Shown: positions 57,808 through 64,000 of the stretch, in pieces
Layout: each line of letters starts with the position of its first letter
Position numbering within the stretch: position 1 is the stretch's first letter
Assembly: GCA_046350655.1 (NCBI GenBank)
Contig: JAXMAB010000004.1
Location: 496,001-560,000, forward strand
Length of the DNA stretch: 64,000 nucleotides
Source: JAEUHO01 sp046350655
GTDB lineage: Bacteria; Planctomycetota; PLA2; JAEUHO01
Direction: 5' to 3'
Position numbers and translations under genes: made by a program
Notes under the pieces: generated by a model
Seen by the model: the letters and a program-made list of their open reading frames with translations, nothing else
Told to the model about the DNA's origin: nothing
The model's database searches: none

Positions 57808-59594
57808 GCGAGCTCCTCCATCGCGGTCTGGAGGCGCTGCGCGCGCCAGGTGCGGGCGTACCAGCCGTCGGCGCGGAGCAGCTCGTCGTGGGTGCCCGCC
57901 TCGGCGACGCGGCCGTCGTCGAGCACGAGGATGCGGTCGGCGTCGCGCACGGTGGAGAGGCGGTGCGCGACGAGGACCGCCGTGCGGCCCTCGCGCGCGC
58001 GCCGCAGGCCGTCGAGGATCCGCGCCTCGGTGCGGGTGTCGACGGCGGAGAGCGCGTCGTCCACCACGAGCACCGGCGCGTCGGCCACGAGCGCGCGCGC
58101 GATCGTCGCGCGCTGCCGCTGGCCGCCCGAGAGCGTGATGCCGCGCTCGCCCACCACCGTCGCCATGCCGTCCGGCATCGCCGCGAGGTCGCCCGCGAGC
58201 CCCGCGGCGTCGAGGGCGGCGCGGACGGTCGCGTCGTCCGGCGGCGCGGCGGCGCCGTACGCGACGTTGTCGCGCACGGACGCCGAGAAGAGGAAGCCGT
58301 CCTGCGGCACGTACGCGAACGCCGCGCGCAGCGCGTGCACGGGCACCGCGTCCACGTCGAGCCCGTCGAGGAACACGGTGCCGGGGGGCACGTCGCGCAG
58401 GCGCGCGAGGAGGCCGACGAGCGTCGACTTGCCGCTGCCGACCGGGCCGACGACGGCGAGCGTGGTGCCCGCGGGCACCTTCACCGAGACGTCGCGCAGC
58501 GCGGGCCGGTTCGCGCCCGGGTAGGCGAACGTGAGGCCCCGCACCTCGAGGGCGCCGCGCCACCGCGCGGGCGGGGTCGCCGAGGGGAGCGTCGTCGAGG
58601 GCTCGGGCGGCGTCGCGAACAGCTCGTCGAGGCGGCCCATGGCGGCCGACGCGCGCTGGAACGACGCGAGGACGTAGCCGAACGAGATCATCGGCCACAC
58701 GAGCATGTCGAGATAGAAGAGGAACGCGACGAGCGTCGGGACGTCGGTCACGCGGCCCGTCACGAGCCACCCGCCGTAGGCGACGACGGCGAGCAGCCCG
58801 AGGTCGCCGGACAGCCGCAGGCCGCCCGAGAGGAGCGCGCGGCTGCGCGCGAGCCCGAGCGTGTCGGCGACGAGCCGGTCGTTCAGCGCGCGGAAGTCGG
58901 CCTTCTCGCGCTCCTCGAGCGCGTACGCCCGCACGACGCGCGCGCCCGCGAAGTTCTCCTGCGCCTTCGACGAGAGGTCCGCGAGGCGGTCCTGGACCGC
59001 GCGGCTGCCCTGCAGCACCGCGGGCGAGAGCCAGCGCACGACCACCGCGATCCCCGCCAGCGGCAGGAGCACGAGGCACGCGAGCCGCCACTCCATCGTC
59101 GCCATCGCGACGAGCGCCGCGGGCAGCTTCACCGCGGTCTGCGCGAGGTACATCACGCCCGGGCCCACGCTGAAGCGCACGGCCTCGACGTCGCTCGTCA
59201 GGCGCGAGAGCAGGTCGCCCGTGCGCACGCGGTCGAAGAACGGCACCGGCAGCGCGACGAGGTGGTCGAACGCGTCGCGCTTGAGGTCGCGCTCGAACCG
59301 GCGCGACGCGCCGACGATCGCGCGCCGCGTCGCGTACCCGAGGAGGCCCTGCACGAGCACCACCGCGGCGTAGGCCACCGCGAACCGCGTGGCGCGGTCG
59401 CGCGCGGTCGAGGCGTCGAACCCGGCGACGCTGCGGTCGAGGGCCGAGAGGGCCCCCCGGAGCAGCTGGGGCGCGTACGCGACGAGGAGCTGCCCGACGA
59501 CGAGCGTCGCCGCACCGAGGATCAGCGCGCCGCGGTAACGCGGCAGGTAGCGCAGGACGGACCGGAGACCGGTTGCGCGGGGGGGCGGCGGCAT
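57804..59594 (-). CDS. ABC exporter half-transporter A (membrane domain plus ATPase, degenerate Walker B)
   Basis: 596 residues. Membrane domain with FDRVRTGDLLSRLTSDVEAVRF and six helices; ATPase with GPVGSGKST, canonical signature LSGGQRQR and Walker B VLVVDDALSAVD, where Asp replaces the catalytic Glu, as in the degenerate site of TM287/288-type exporters. Together with half B this predicts an asymmetric heterodimer. TAGACT ends 12 bases before the ATG. Confidence 0.93.
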   Translation of the reverse strand: MPPPPRATGLRSVLRYLPRYRGALILGAATLVVGQLLVAYAPQLLRGALSALDRSVAGFDASTARDRATRFAVAYAAVVLVQGLLGYATRRAIVGASRRFERDLKRDAFDHLVALPVPFFDRVRTGDLLSRLTSDVEAVRFSVGPGVMYLAQTAVKLPAALVAMATMEWRLACLVLLPLAGIAVVVRWLSPAVLQGSRAVQDRLADLSSKAQENFAGARVVRAYALEEREKADFRALNDRLVADTLGLARSRALLSGGLRLSGDLGLLAVVAYGGWLVTGRVTDVPTLVAFLFYLDMLVWPMISFGYVLASFQRASAAMGRLDELFATPPEPSTTLPSATPPARWRGALEVRGLTFAYPGANRPALRDVSVKVPAGTTLAVVGPVGSGKSTLVGLLARLRDVPPGTVFLDGLDVDAVPVHALRAAFAYVPQDGFLFSASVRDNVAYGAAAPPDDATVRAALDAAGLAGDLAAMPDGMATVVGERGITLSGGQRQRATIARALVADAPVLVVDDALSAVDTRTEARILDGLRRAREGRTAVLVAHRLSTVRDADRILVLDDGRVAEAGTHDELLRADGWYARTWRAQRLQTAMEELA

Positions 59595-59606
59595 GGGCGA
59601 GGCCGG

Positions 59607-59612
59607 AGTCTA
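59607..59612 (-). promoter_or_regulatory. Candidate -10 hexamer TAGACT of the ABC exporter
   Basis: Read on the minus strand; it ends 12 bases before the ATG at 59594 and there is no Shine-Dalgarno. Confidence 0.4.
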
Positions 59613-59829
59613 CGGGAGCGGGGCGCGGGGGACGCCTCGGGCCCGTGCGGCCTCGCACACCGGGTGGGGCCGGCGTCCCGGTCGCGCGCGGGCGTGCTGC
59701 CCGCGCGTGCGATTCTGCTCCGCCGTGGGATCCCGCACGGCCCGGAGGGCCTCGCCGCCGACGTAACCCATGGTCGCGCCGACGCTAACGCCCCGGACGA
59801 GGACCGGCACGCTTCCTGCTATTTCCCGC

Positions 59830-59905
59830 GCGAGACCTGGCGTCGTTCGAGACCAAGACAAACCCCCTGATTCCGTAAGCCCAAAGCCCAAACGCCAGGT
59901 CTCGC
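59830..59905. other. 14-bp inverted repeat enclosing a low-GC 48-base segment
   Basis: GCGAGACCTGGCGT (59830-59843) and its exact complement (59892-59905). The enclosed bases are far poorer in G+C than their surroundings and include AAGCCCAAAGCCCAAA. Could be a structured RNA, a transcription signal or a mobile-element footprint. Confidence 0.75.
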
Positions 59906-60001
59906 TACGAGGCGGCGCGCTCCGAGTGGATGCGCGCCGCCTCGTGGTGTTCCGGGCCCGGCCGTCGCCCGCCGGTGCCGGGACGCGGTCGCGCGCCCGG
60001 C

Positions 60002-60015
60002 ACGCGAGGCCCGGT
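60002..60015. repeat. Dispersed repeat arm ACGCGAGGCCCGGT
   Basis: Single arm 70 bases after the stop of the SUMF1-like gene. Confidence 0.75.
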
Positions 60016-60085
60016 GGCCGCCGCGCCGGGCGGTTTCCTCGAGGTTCCCTTCGGCTCGACGTCGCGGCGTGCGCGCCGCGGCCGC

Positions 60086-62029
60086 CTACTTCTTGGCGGG
60101 GGGCGCGGGCGGCGCCGTCGGCTTCTCGTTCGCCGACGAGCCCTCGCGCCACGAGCCGGCCTTCTCGGCCGCGCCCGTCTCGGTCTGCACCGAGAACTCG
60201 ACGTCGACGCCGTCGGCCGCGTCCATGCCCTTGCCGCCCCACGCGACCCAGAGCTTCACCTTCACGAGGTCGGCGTCGGGGTCGACGGTCACGACGGTCG
60301 CCGGGCGCGCCTCGTCCTTCTTGAGCTTGTGCGCCGTCAGGACCGGCGTGCCGAGGAACGCCACGAAGTCGAGGTTCGCGCGGTAGAGGCCGACGTGGTT
60401 GTGCGACATGCCGAGCACGTACGTGTCGCCGGCGAGGTCGCCCTCCTTCGTCGCGGGCAGCGCGCCCTCCTTCTTGCCGCCGCGGCGCTTGTCCTTGTCG
60501 GCGGCGGCCGCCGCCGCGGCGGCGACCTTGTCGTGCAGCAACACCTTGGAGAGCGTGAGGTCGGAGTGGAAGACGGCCATCGGGAGCGCATCGCGACTGT
60601 CGGCGGCGCTCTCCGTGTACTTCTTCAGGTCGTCCACGCTGCGGACGATCGGCTTCTCCTTCTCGTCCTGCGTGAGACGGAACAGCGGGGCGACGAGGAC
60701 GGCGAGGGCCCGCTTCGTCACGTAGACGCCGTTCTCGACGCCGGTCCCGTCGCGGACGATGCCGCTCGTCGCGGCGCCCGCGAACCGGTCGGCCGCGACC
60801 TGCTCGCGCCGCACCTTCTTGGGCTTGAGCAGGCGCGTGATCGCGGGCTCGAGGCGGTCCTTGCCCGGCGTGAGGTACTGCGCGAGGCGGAAACCCGTGA
60901 AGTCGAAGTGGTTCTCCGGGCGCGGCGGGGCCTTGCGCTCGATGCCCTTGAAGTTCCGGTACGACCCGCGCAGGGCGAGGCGCTCGCGGTCCGCGCAGCC
61001 GGCGCCGCGGATCACGCGGACGAAGTCGCCGTGGTACGAGGCCCAGAAGTTCTTGGTGACGTCGCTGGAGCCGGTCCAGCCCGGGTACGGCTCGAACCAC
61101 GACGACGTCCACTCGGCCACGTTGCCGATCATGTGGTGCGCGCCGCACCAGGACGCGCCCTCCGGCAGCGACTCGGCGGGGAGCGTGGTCGGCTCGAACG
61201 TCTTCTTGCTCTTCGGCGCGCTGTCGTTCCAGACGCAGCGGGCCTCGACGACGCGCTTCTGCGTCGCCTCGTCGACGCCGTCCTTCCAGTCGTTGCCCCA
61301 CGGCATGTCGAGCATCTGCGGGCCGCGCGCCGCCCACTCCCACTCGGCCTCCGACGGGAGGTGCTTGCCCGCCCACTCGGCGAACGCCTCGGCCTCGAGG
61401 TACGAGATGTCGCGGACCGGGTGGTCCGGGGCCGCGTCGCCGCCGAGCTTGTCGCCGTCCGTGAACCACAGCCGCGGCAGGCGCGCGCGGTAGACCGTCA
61501 GCTCGATGTCGTCGGGCAGCGCGGCGTACCGGAAGTCGTCCTTGTTCTTGAGCTCGGGCAGCGCCGCGCGCAGCGCCGCGCGGTTCAGCTCGTAGACCTG
61601 CTGCCAGGGCCACTTGTCCTCCTTCTCGGCGGCGACGTCCTTGCCGCCGTAGGCGTAGAAGGACGCGATCTCCTCGAGGTTGGACAGGCCGGCGGAGCCG
61701 GTCTTGTAGGTCGTCTTCTTCTCCGCGTCGAGGAAGGCGAGGTACTGCGCGTTCGTGACCTCGTACTTGTCGAGGAAGTACGGCTGGAGCGAGACCTCGT
61801 GCCGGGGCGCCTCGTACGAGAGCTCGAGCTTGGCCTCCGGGCTCCGCTTCTCCGTGAGCTTGAAGACCTCCTCGGCGCCGGTCCCGATCTCGATCTTCGG
61901 CGCGCTCGTGTCGACCCACACCATGCCCGCGGGGGCGGGGATCGAGAACGCGTCCTCGGCGTGGACGCGCGGGCCGACGAGCAGCAGCGACGAGGACGTG
62001 GCGAGCAGCGCGAGCGAGAGTCGGTTCAA
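60086..62029 (-). CDS. Secreted SUMF1/FGE-fold protein without the catalytic Cys pair
   Basis: I chose the TTG at 62029: GGAG lies upstream and it gives a clean signal peptide (LSLALLATSSSLLLVGPRVHA). Residues about 35-420 have the formylglycine-generating-enzyme fold: FFLDKYEVTNAQYLAFL-like start (YFLDKYEVTNAQYLAFLD), HPVRDISYLEAEAFAEWAG, LPSEAEWEWAARG, MIGNVAEWTSSWF and GFRLAQYL. The position of the RGGSW motif reads RGAGC, and the active-site Cys pair of true FGE is absent, so it is probably a binding or structural member. The last 230 residues are of unknown fold. Planctomycetes carry many such proteins. Confidence 0.82.
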   Translation of the reverse strand: MNRLSLALLATSSSLLLVGPRVHAEDAFSIPAPAGMVWVDTSAPKIEIGTGAEEVFKLTEKRSPEAKLELSYEAPRHEVSLQPYFLDKYEVTNAQYLAFLDAEKKTTYKTGSAGLSNLEEIASFYAYGGKDVAAEKEDKWPWQQVYELNRAALRAALPELKNKDDFRYAALPDDIELTVYRARLPRLWFTDGDKLGGDAAPDHPVRDISYLEAEAFAEWAGKHLPSEAEWEWAARGPQMLDMPWGNDWKDGVDEATQKRVVEARCVWNDSAPKSKKTFEPTTLPAESLPEGASWCGAHHMIGNVAEWTSSWFEPYPGWTGSSDVTKNFWASYHGDFVRVIRGAGCADRERLALRGSYRNFKGIERKAPPRPENHFDFTGFRLAQYLTPGKDRLEPAITRLLKPKKVRREQVAADRFAGAATSGIVRDGTGVENGVYVTKRALAVLVAPLFRLTQDEKEKPIVRSVDDLKKYTESAADSRDALPMAVFHSDLTLSKVLLHDKVAAAAAAAADKDKRRGGKKEGALPATKEGDLAGDTYVLGMSHNHVGLYRANLDFVAFLGTPVLTAHKLKKDEARPATVVTVDPDADLVKVKLWVAWGGKGMDAADGVDVEFSVQTETGAAEKAGSWREGSSANEKPTAPPAPPAKK

Positions 62030-62292
62030 GAGAGGCTCCGGACCGGCGGGATCGGGGGTGGGCGCGAGGGCGCGGCACCCCTTGAGAACGCACCGTAGCA
62101 CGCGCCCCTCGGGCCGCCCACGGGCCGGCGGCGCCCGACGGTCAAGGCGGGCCGAAGGCCGTCCGATCCGTGGGGGTGGGGGGGCGTTCCGTGCCGAAAG
62201 GCGCTCGGCCGGTCGGTCACCCGGGGGCTGTCCTCCCCCCCTGGCATGGTGGGATGTCGGGGGTTCTCCCCCCACCCATTGCGCTCGGCCGC

Positions 62293-62320
62293 TTGTGTTC
62301 CGTGCGAAGCGGCGTAGACT
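62293..62320 (+). promoter_or_regulatory. Candidate promoter of the LysM gene
   Basis: TTGTGT (62293-62298), 16 bases, TAGACT (62315-62320). It predicts a leader of about 130 bases. Confidence 0.45.
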
Positions 62321-62373
62321 TCCCCCCACGAAGCGGCGAGGGCCGCGACGGCGGGTGAGGTCGAGGCTGCGTG

Positions 62374-62392
62374 GTCTGGGGTGTTCCCAGAC
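62374..62392 (+). promoter_or_regulatory. Leader hairpin GTCTGGG-gtgtt-CCCAGAC
   Basis: A perfect 7-bp stem with a 5-base loop, 66 bases before the LysM start and inside the predicted leader. No T run follows. Confidence 0.5.
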
Positions 62393-62457
62393 GACGAAGC
62401 CACGACGCGCGCGTTTGCCTCAGAGCCGGTGGGGCCCCGGAGGCCGGAGGGCGAGCC

Positions 62458-63237
62458 ATGGGTAACTTCGAGCGACTGTCCGTGTTGGTGATCGTCGTGA
62501 TCATCGTGTTGATCGTCGTGATCGCGCTGGTGCAGCTGACGGAGGGCAACGAGGCGACCGCGCCGACGAACGACGTCAAGGAGACGTCGCTCGTGGGTCC
62601 GGCCGACGGGAACGGCGGGACGGCCGGGATGAACGGCGGGGGCGTGACCATCCCGTCGACGCCGCGTTCGCAGCCGGGGCCCGGGCCGCAGAGCCCGCCG
62701 GCGAAGCCGCTGTCGATCGAGGACCTGATGAAGGGGCAGCCCAGCGCGCCGCCGGCCCCGCCCGCGCCGCCGGTCGAGGCGCCGAAGCCCGAGCCGGTCG
62801 TCGCGAAGGACGAGCCGAAGGTGCACGTCGTGCAGCCGGGCGAGACGATCGCCAAGATCGCGAAGATCTACTTCCCGACGGCCGTCACGAAGGGCACGGA
62901 CGCGATCCTGAAGGCGAACGCGACCGTCGACCCGTCGCGGATGCGCGCGGGCACCAAGCTGACGATCCCGGTGCTCGAGGGGACGGCCATGGCCGCCGGC
63001 ACCACGACGACGTCGTCGTCGAGCACGGCCATCGTGAAGCCGGCGTCGGCCACCACGACGTCGATCTCGCCGGGCGGCACGTACACGACGCGGAAGGGCG
63101 ACACGCTCGCGTCGATCTCGCGTCGCGCGTACGGCAAGACCGAGCGTTGGCAGGACATCTGGCTCGCCAACTACGACGCGCTCGGGGACGACGTGGACCA
63201 CCCGGCCGCCGGGATCCGCCTCAAGATCCCGCGCTGA
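62458..63237 (+). CDS. Membrane-anchored double-LysM protein
   Basis: 259 residues; GGAGG lies 8 bases upstream of the ATG. An N-terminal membrane helix (LVIVVIIVLIVVIALVQL) leaves the rest outside. After a Pro-rich linker come two LysM domains: VHVVQPGETIAKIAKIYFP to KLTIPVL (about 120-175) and YTTRKGDTLASISRRAYG to IRLKIPR (about 203-259). LysM binds peptidoglycan or other GlcNAc polymers, so this may tether the inner membrane to the wall. A Thr/Ser-rich spacer separates the domains. Confidence 0.9.
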   Translation: MGNFERLSVLVIVVIIVLIVVIALVQLTEGNEATAPTNDVKETSLVGPADGNGGTAGMNGGGVTIPSTPRSQPGPGPQSPPAKPLSIEDLMKGQPSAPPAPPAPPVEAPKPEPVVAKDEPKVHVVQPGETIAKIAKIYFPTAVTKGTDAILKANATVDPSRMRAGTKLTIPVLEGTAMAAGTTTTSSSSTAIVKPASATTTSISPGGTYTTRKGDTLASISRRAYGKTERWQDIWLANYDALGDDVDHPAAGIRLKIPR

Positions 63238-63280
63238 GCGGCGCAACGGCTCGGCCGGACCGTTCCGCGGGGACGCCCAG

Positions 63281-63320
63281 GGACGCGGGTCGCTTCCGAG
63301 CGACCCGCGTCCTTTCGTGT
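63281..63320 (+). terminator. Rho-independent terminator of the LysM gene
   Basis: GGACGCGGGTCGCT, loop TCCG, and the exact complement form a 14-bp stem, followed by TTTCGTGT. It is unrelated in sequence to the dispersed GCGAGGCCCGG family. Confidence 0.85.
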
Positions 63321-63496
63321 CGTAGGTGCCCCTCGGCACGACGCGGGATCCCGGGCGCCCGCGGGCCCGGGCGACCGCGCGGCGCGCCGCGCGCCGGGCC
63401 GCGGCGCGCGTCGGCGACCGCGGGCGCGACGCGGGGCCGGCGGGCCCCGCGGCCCGAGCGCGCGGTCGGGAGGCCCGGCGTCGGCCGGCCGTGGCA

Positions 63497-63502
63497 TAGG
63501 AT
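63497..63502 (+). promoter_or_regulatory. Candidate -10 hexamer TAGGAT of lpxK
   Basis: It ends 7 bases before the GTG start at 63510; the bases between are CTCCTCC, with no Shine-Dalgarno. Confidence 0.45.
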
Positions 63503-63509
63503 CTCCTCC

Positions 63510-64000
63510 GTGGACCTGCGCACGATCCAGTCCGGCGGTGGCGGCCCCCTGGGGGCCGTCGCGCGGCTGGGGCTCTCGGTGCTGTCGGCGCCGTTCGCCG
63601 CCGCCGCGTGCACGCGCGCGTGGCTGTACGACCGTGGCGTCCTCGCCGTCCGGCGGTGCGGGCGGCCCGTCGTCGCCGTCGGCAACGTCACCGCCGGCGG
63701 GACCGGCAAGACGCCGTTCGTCGCCTGGCTCGTCGCCGCGACGCGGGCCGTCGGGCGTCGCCCGGGGATCCTCGCCCGCGGGTACGGGCCGAGGCCGGCC
63801 GGCTCGACGCTCTCGGACGAGGGCACGCTGCTCGCAGAGCTGGTCGGCGCCGACGTCCCGCAGGTGGAGGACCCCGTCCGCGTGCGCGGCGCGGCCACGT
63901 TGCTCGCGGCCCATCCCGACGTCGACCTCGTCGTCCTCGACGACGGCTTCCAGCACCGCGCGCTGGCGCGCGACGTCGACGTCGTGCTCGTGGACGCCAC
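63510..64000 (+). CDS. lpxK: Tetraacyldisaccharide 4'-kinase LpxK (3' end outside window)
   Basis: Phosphorylates the lipid A precursor at the inner membrane. The visible 163 residues show a hydrophobic N-terminal helix (LGLSVLSAPFAAAACTRAW), the LpxK P-loop in VGNVTAGGTGKTPFV, SDEGTLLAELVGADV, and VLDDGFQHRALARDVDVVLVDA with the catalytic DDGFQH. The frame is open to the right edge. Start: GTG at 63510, seven bases after TAGGAT. It implies lipopolysaccharide or at least lipid A synthesis in this organism. Confidence 0.9.
   Translation, partial: MDLRTIQSGGGGPLGAVARLGLSVLSAPFAAAACTRAWLYDRGVLAVRRCGRPVVAVGNVTAGGTGKTPFVAWLVAATRAVGRRPGILARGYGPRPAGSTLSDEGTLLAELVGADVPQVEDPVRVRGAATLLAAHPDVDLVVLDDGFQHRALARDVDVVLVDA

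Larger units (their letters stand above)
59595..60085. other. Intergenic region, 491 bases, no gene seen
   Basis: It includes the exporter promoter region, the low-GC inverted-repeat structure (59830-59905) and a dispersed repeat half-copy (60002-60015). Confidence 0.65.
62030..62457. other. Divergent intergenic region, 428 bases
   Basis: Left part is the leader of the SUMF1-like gene; the right part holds the promoter and hairpin before the LysM gene. Between them are C-rich runs (62234-62245, 62260-62276). No gene seen. Confidence 0.6.

Noticed and set aside
59830..59905. Integron attC site or phage attachment site
   Set aside because: There are no attC-like RYYYAAC/GTTRRRY ends, no integrase gene and no tRNA nearby.

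Overview
The window is very GC-rich DNA (roughly three quarters G+C by eye) from a bacterium with a Gram-negative type of envelope. It carries lpxK, a periplasmic alpha-2-macroglobulin paired with penicillin-binding protein 1C, lipoproteins and cytochrome bd. The mix of FHA, Ser/Thr kinase, LysM, SUMF1-like and prenyltransferase-repeat proteins resembles Planctomycetota. That assignment is inference from gene content; no rRNA gene or other marker in the window settles it. I found no tRNA, rRNA, CRISPR array, insertion sequence or phage gene.

Layout. 1-1646: end of a prenyltransferase-repeat protein. 1850-9364: envelope pair A2M and PBP1C. 9526-14268: Ser/Thr kinase and a two-FHA ABC transporter. 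14627-19074: divergent pair, a TIGR03790-like secreted protein and a nucleotide-cyclase/alpha-barrel fusion. 19195-19800: AhpC peroxiredoxin. 20371-27528: secreted or membrane proteins of mostly unknown role, an M48 peptidase, a GNAT protein and a DinB-like protein. 27641-32965: MFS/spermidine-synthase-like fusion, an ABC-F ATPase and an orphan. 33472-39926: a complete SUF iron-sulfur operon (rrf2-sufB-C-D-S-U-T). 40595-45681: a secreted hydrolase and cytochrome bd oxidase (cydAB). 45731-55296: a HEAT-like orphan, scramblase-like protein, acetyl-CoA synthetase, serine protease, lipoprotein, FHA protein, glutaryl-CoA dehydrogenase and an orphan. 55490-59594: MarR regulator and an asymmetric heterodimeric ABC exporter. 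60086-64000: SUMF1-like secreted protein, LysM protein and the start of lpxK.

Three genome-wide style features stand out. First, a palindromic repeat with core GCGAGGCCCGG / CCGGGCCTCGC occurs roughly 25 times, mostly between genes and especially between convergent genes, but also inside protein linkers, where it repeatedly encodes DARP-x-G. Second, many start codons sit 6-12 bases after a TAnnnT hexamer and lack a Shine-Dalgarno sequence, which points to leaderless or near-leaderless mRNAs beside a class with GGAGG sites. Third, four genes (A2M, PBP1C, the kinase and the 40.6 kb hydrolase) each need one single-base indel to read through, so either the assembly has indel errors or these genes are recently broken.

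Other structure worth attention: a tandem array of three inverted-repeat-bounded units of about 150-173 bp between convergent genes at 32970-33471, and a low-GC 14-bp inverted-repeat structure at 59830-59905.
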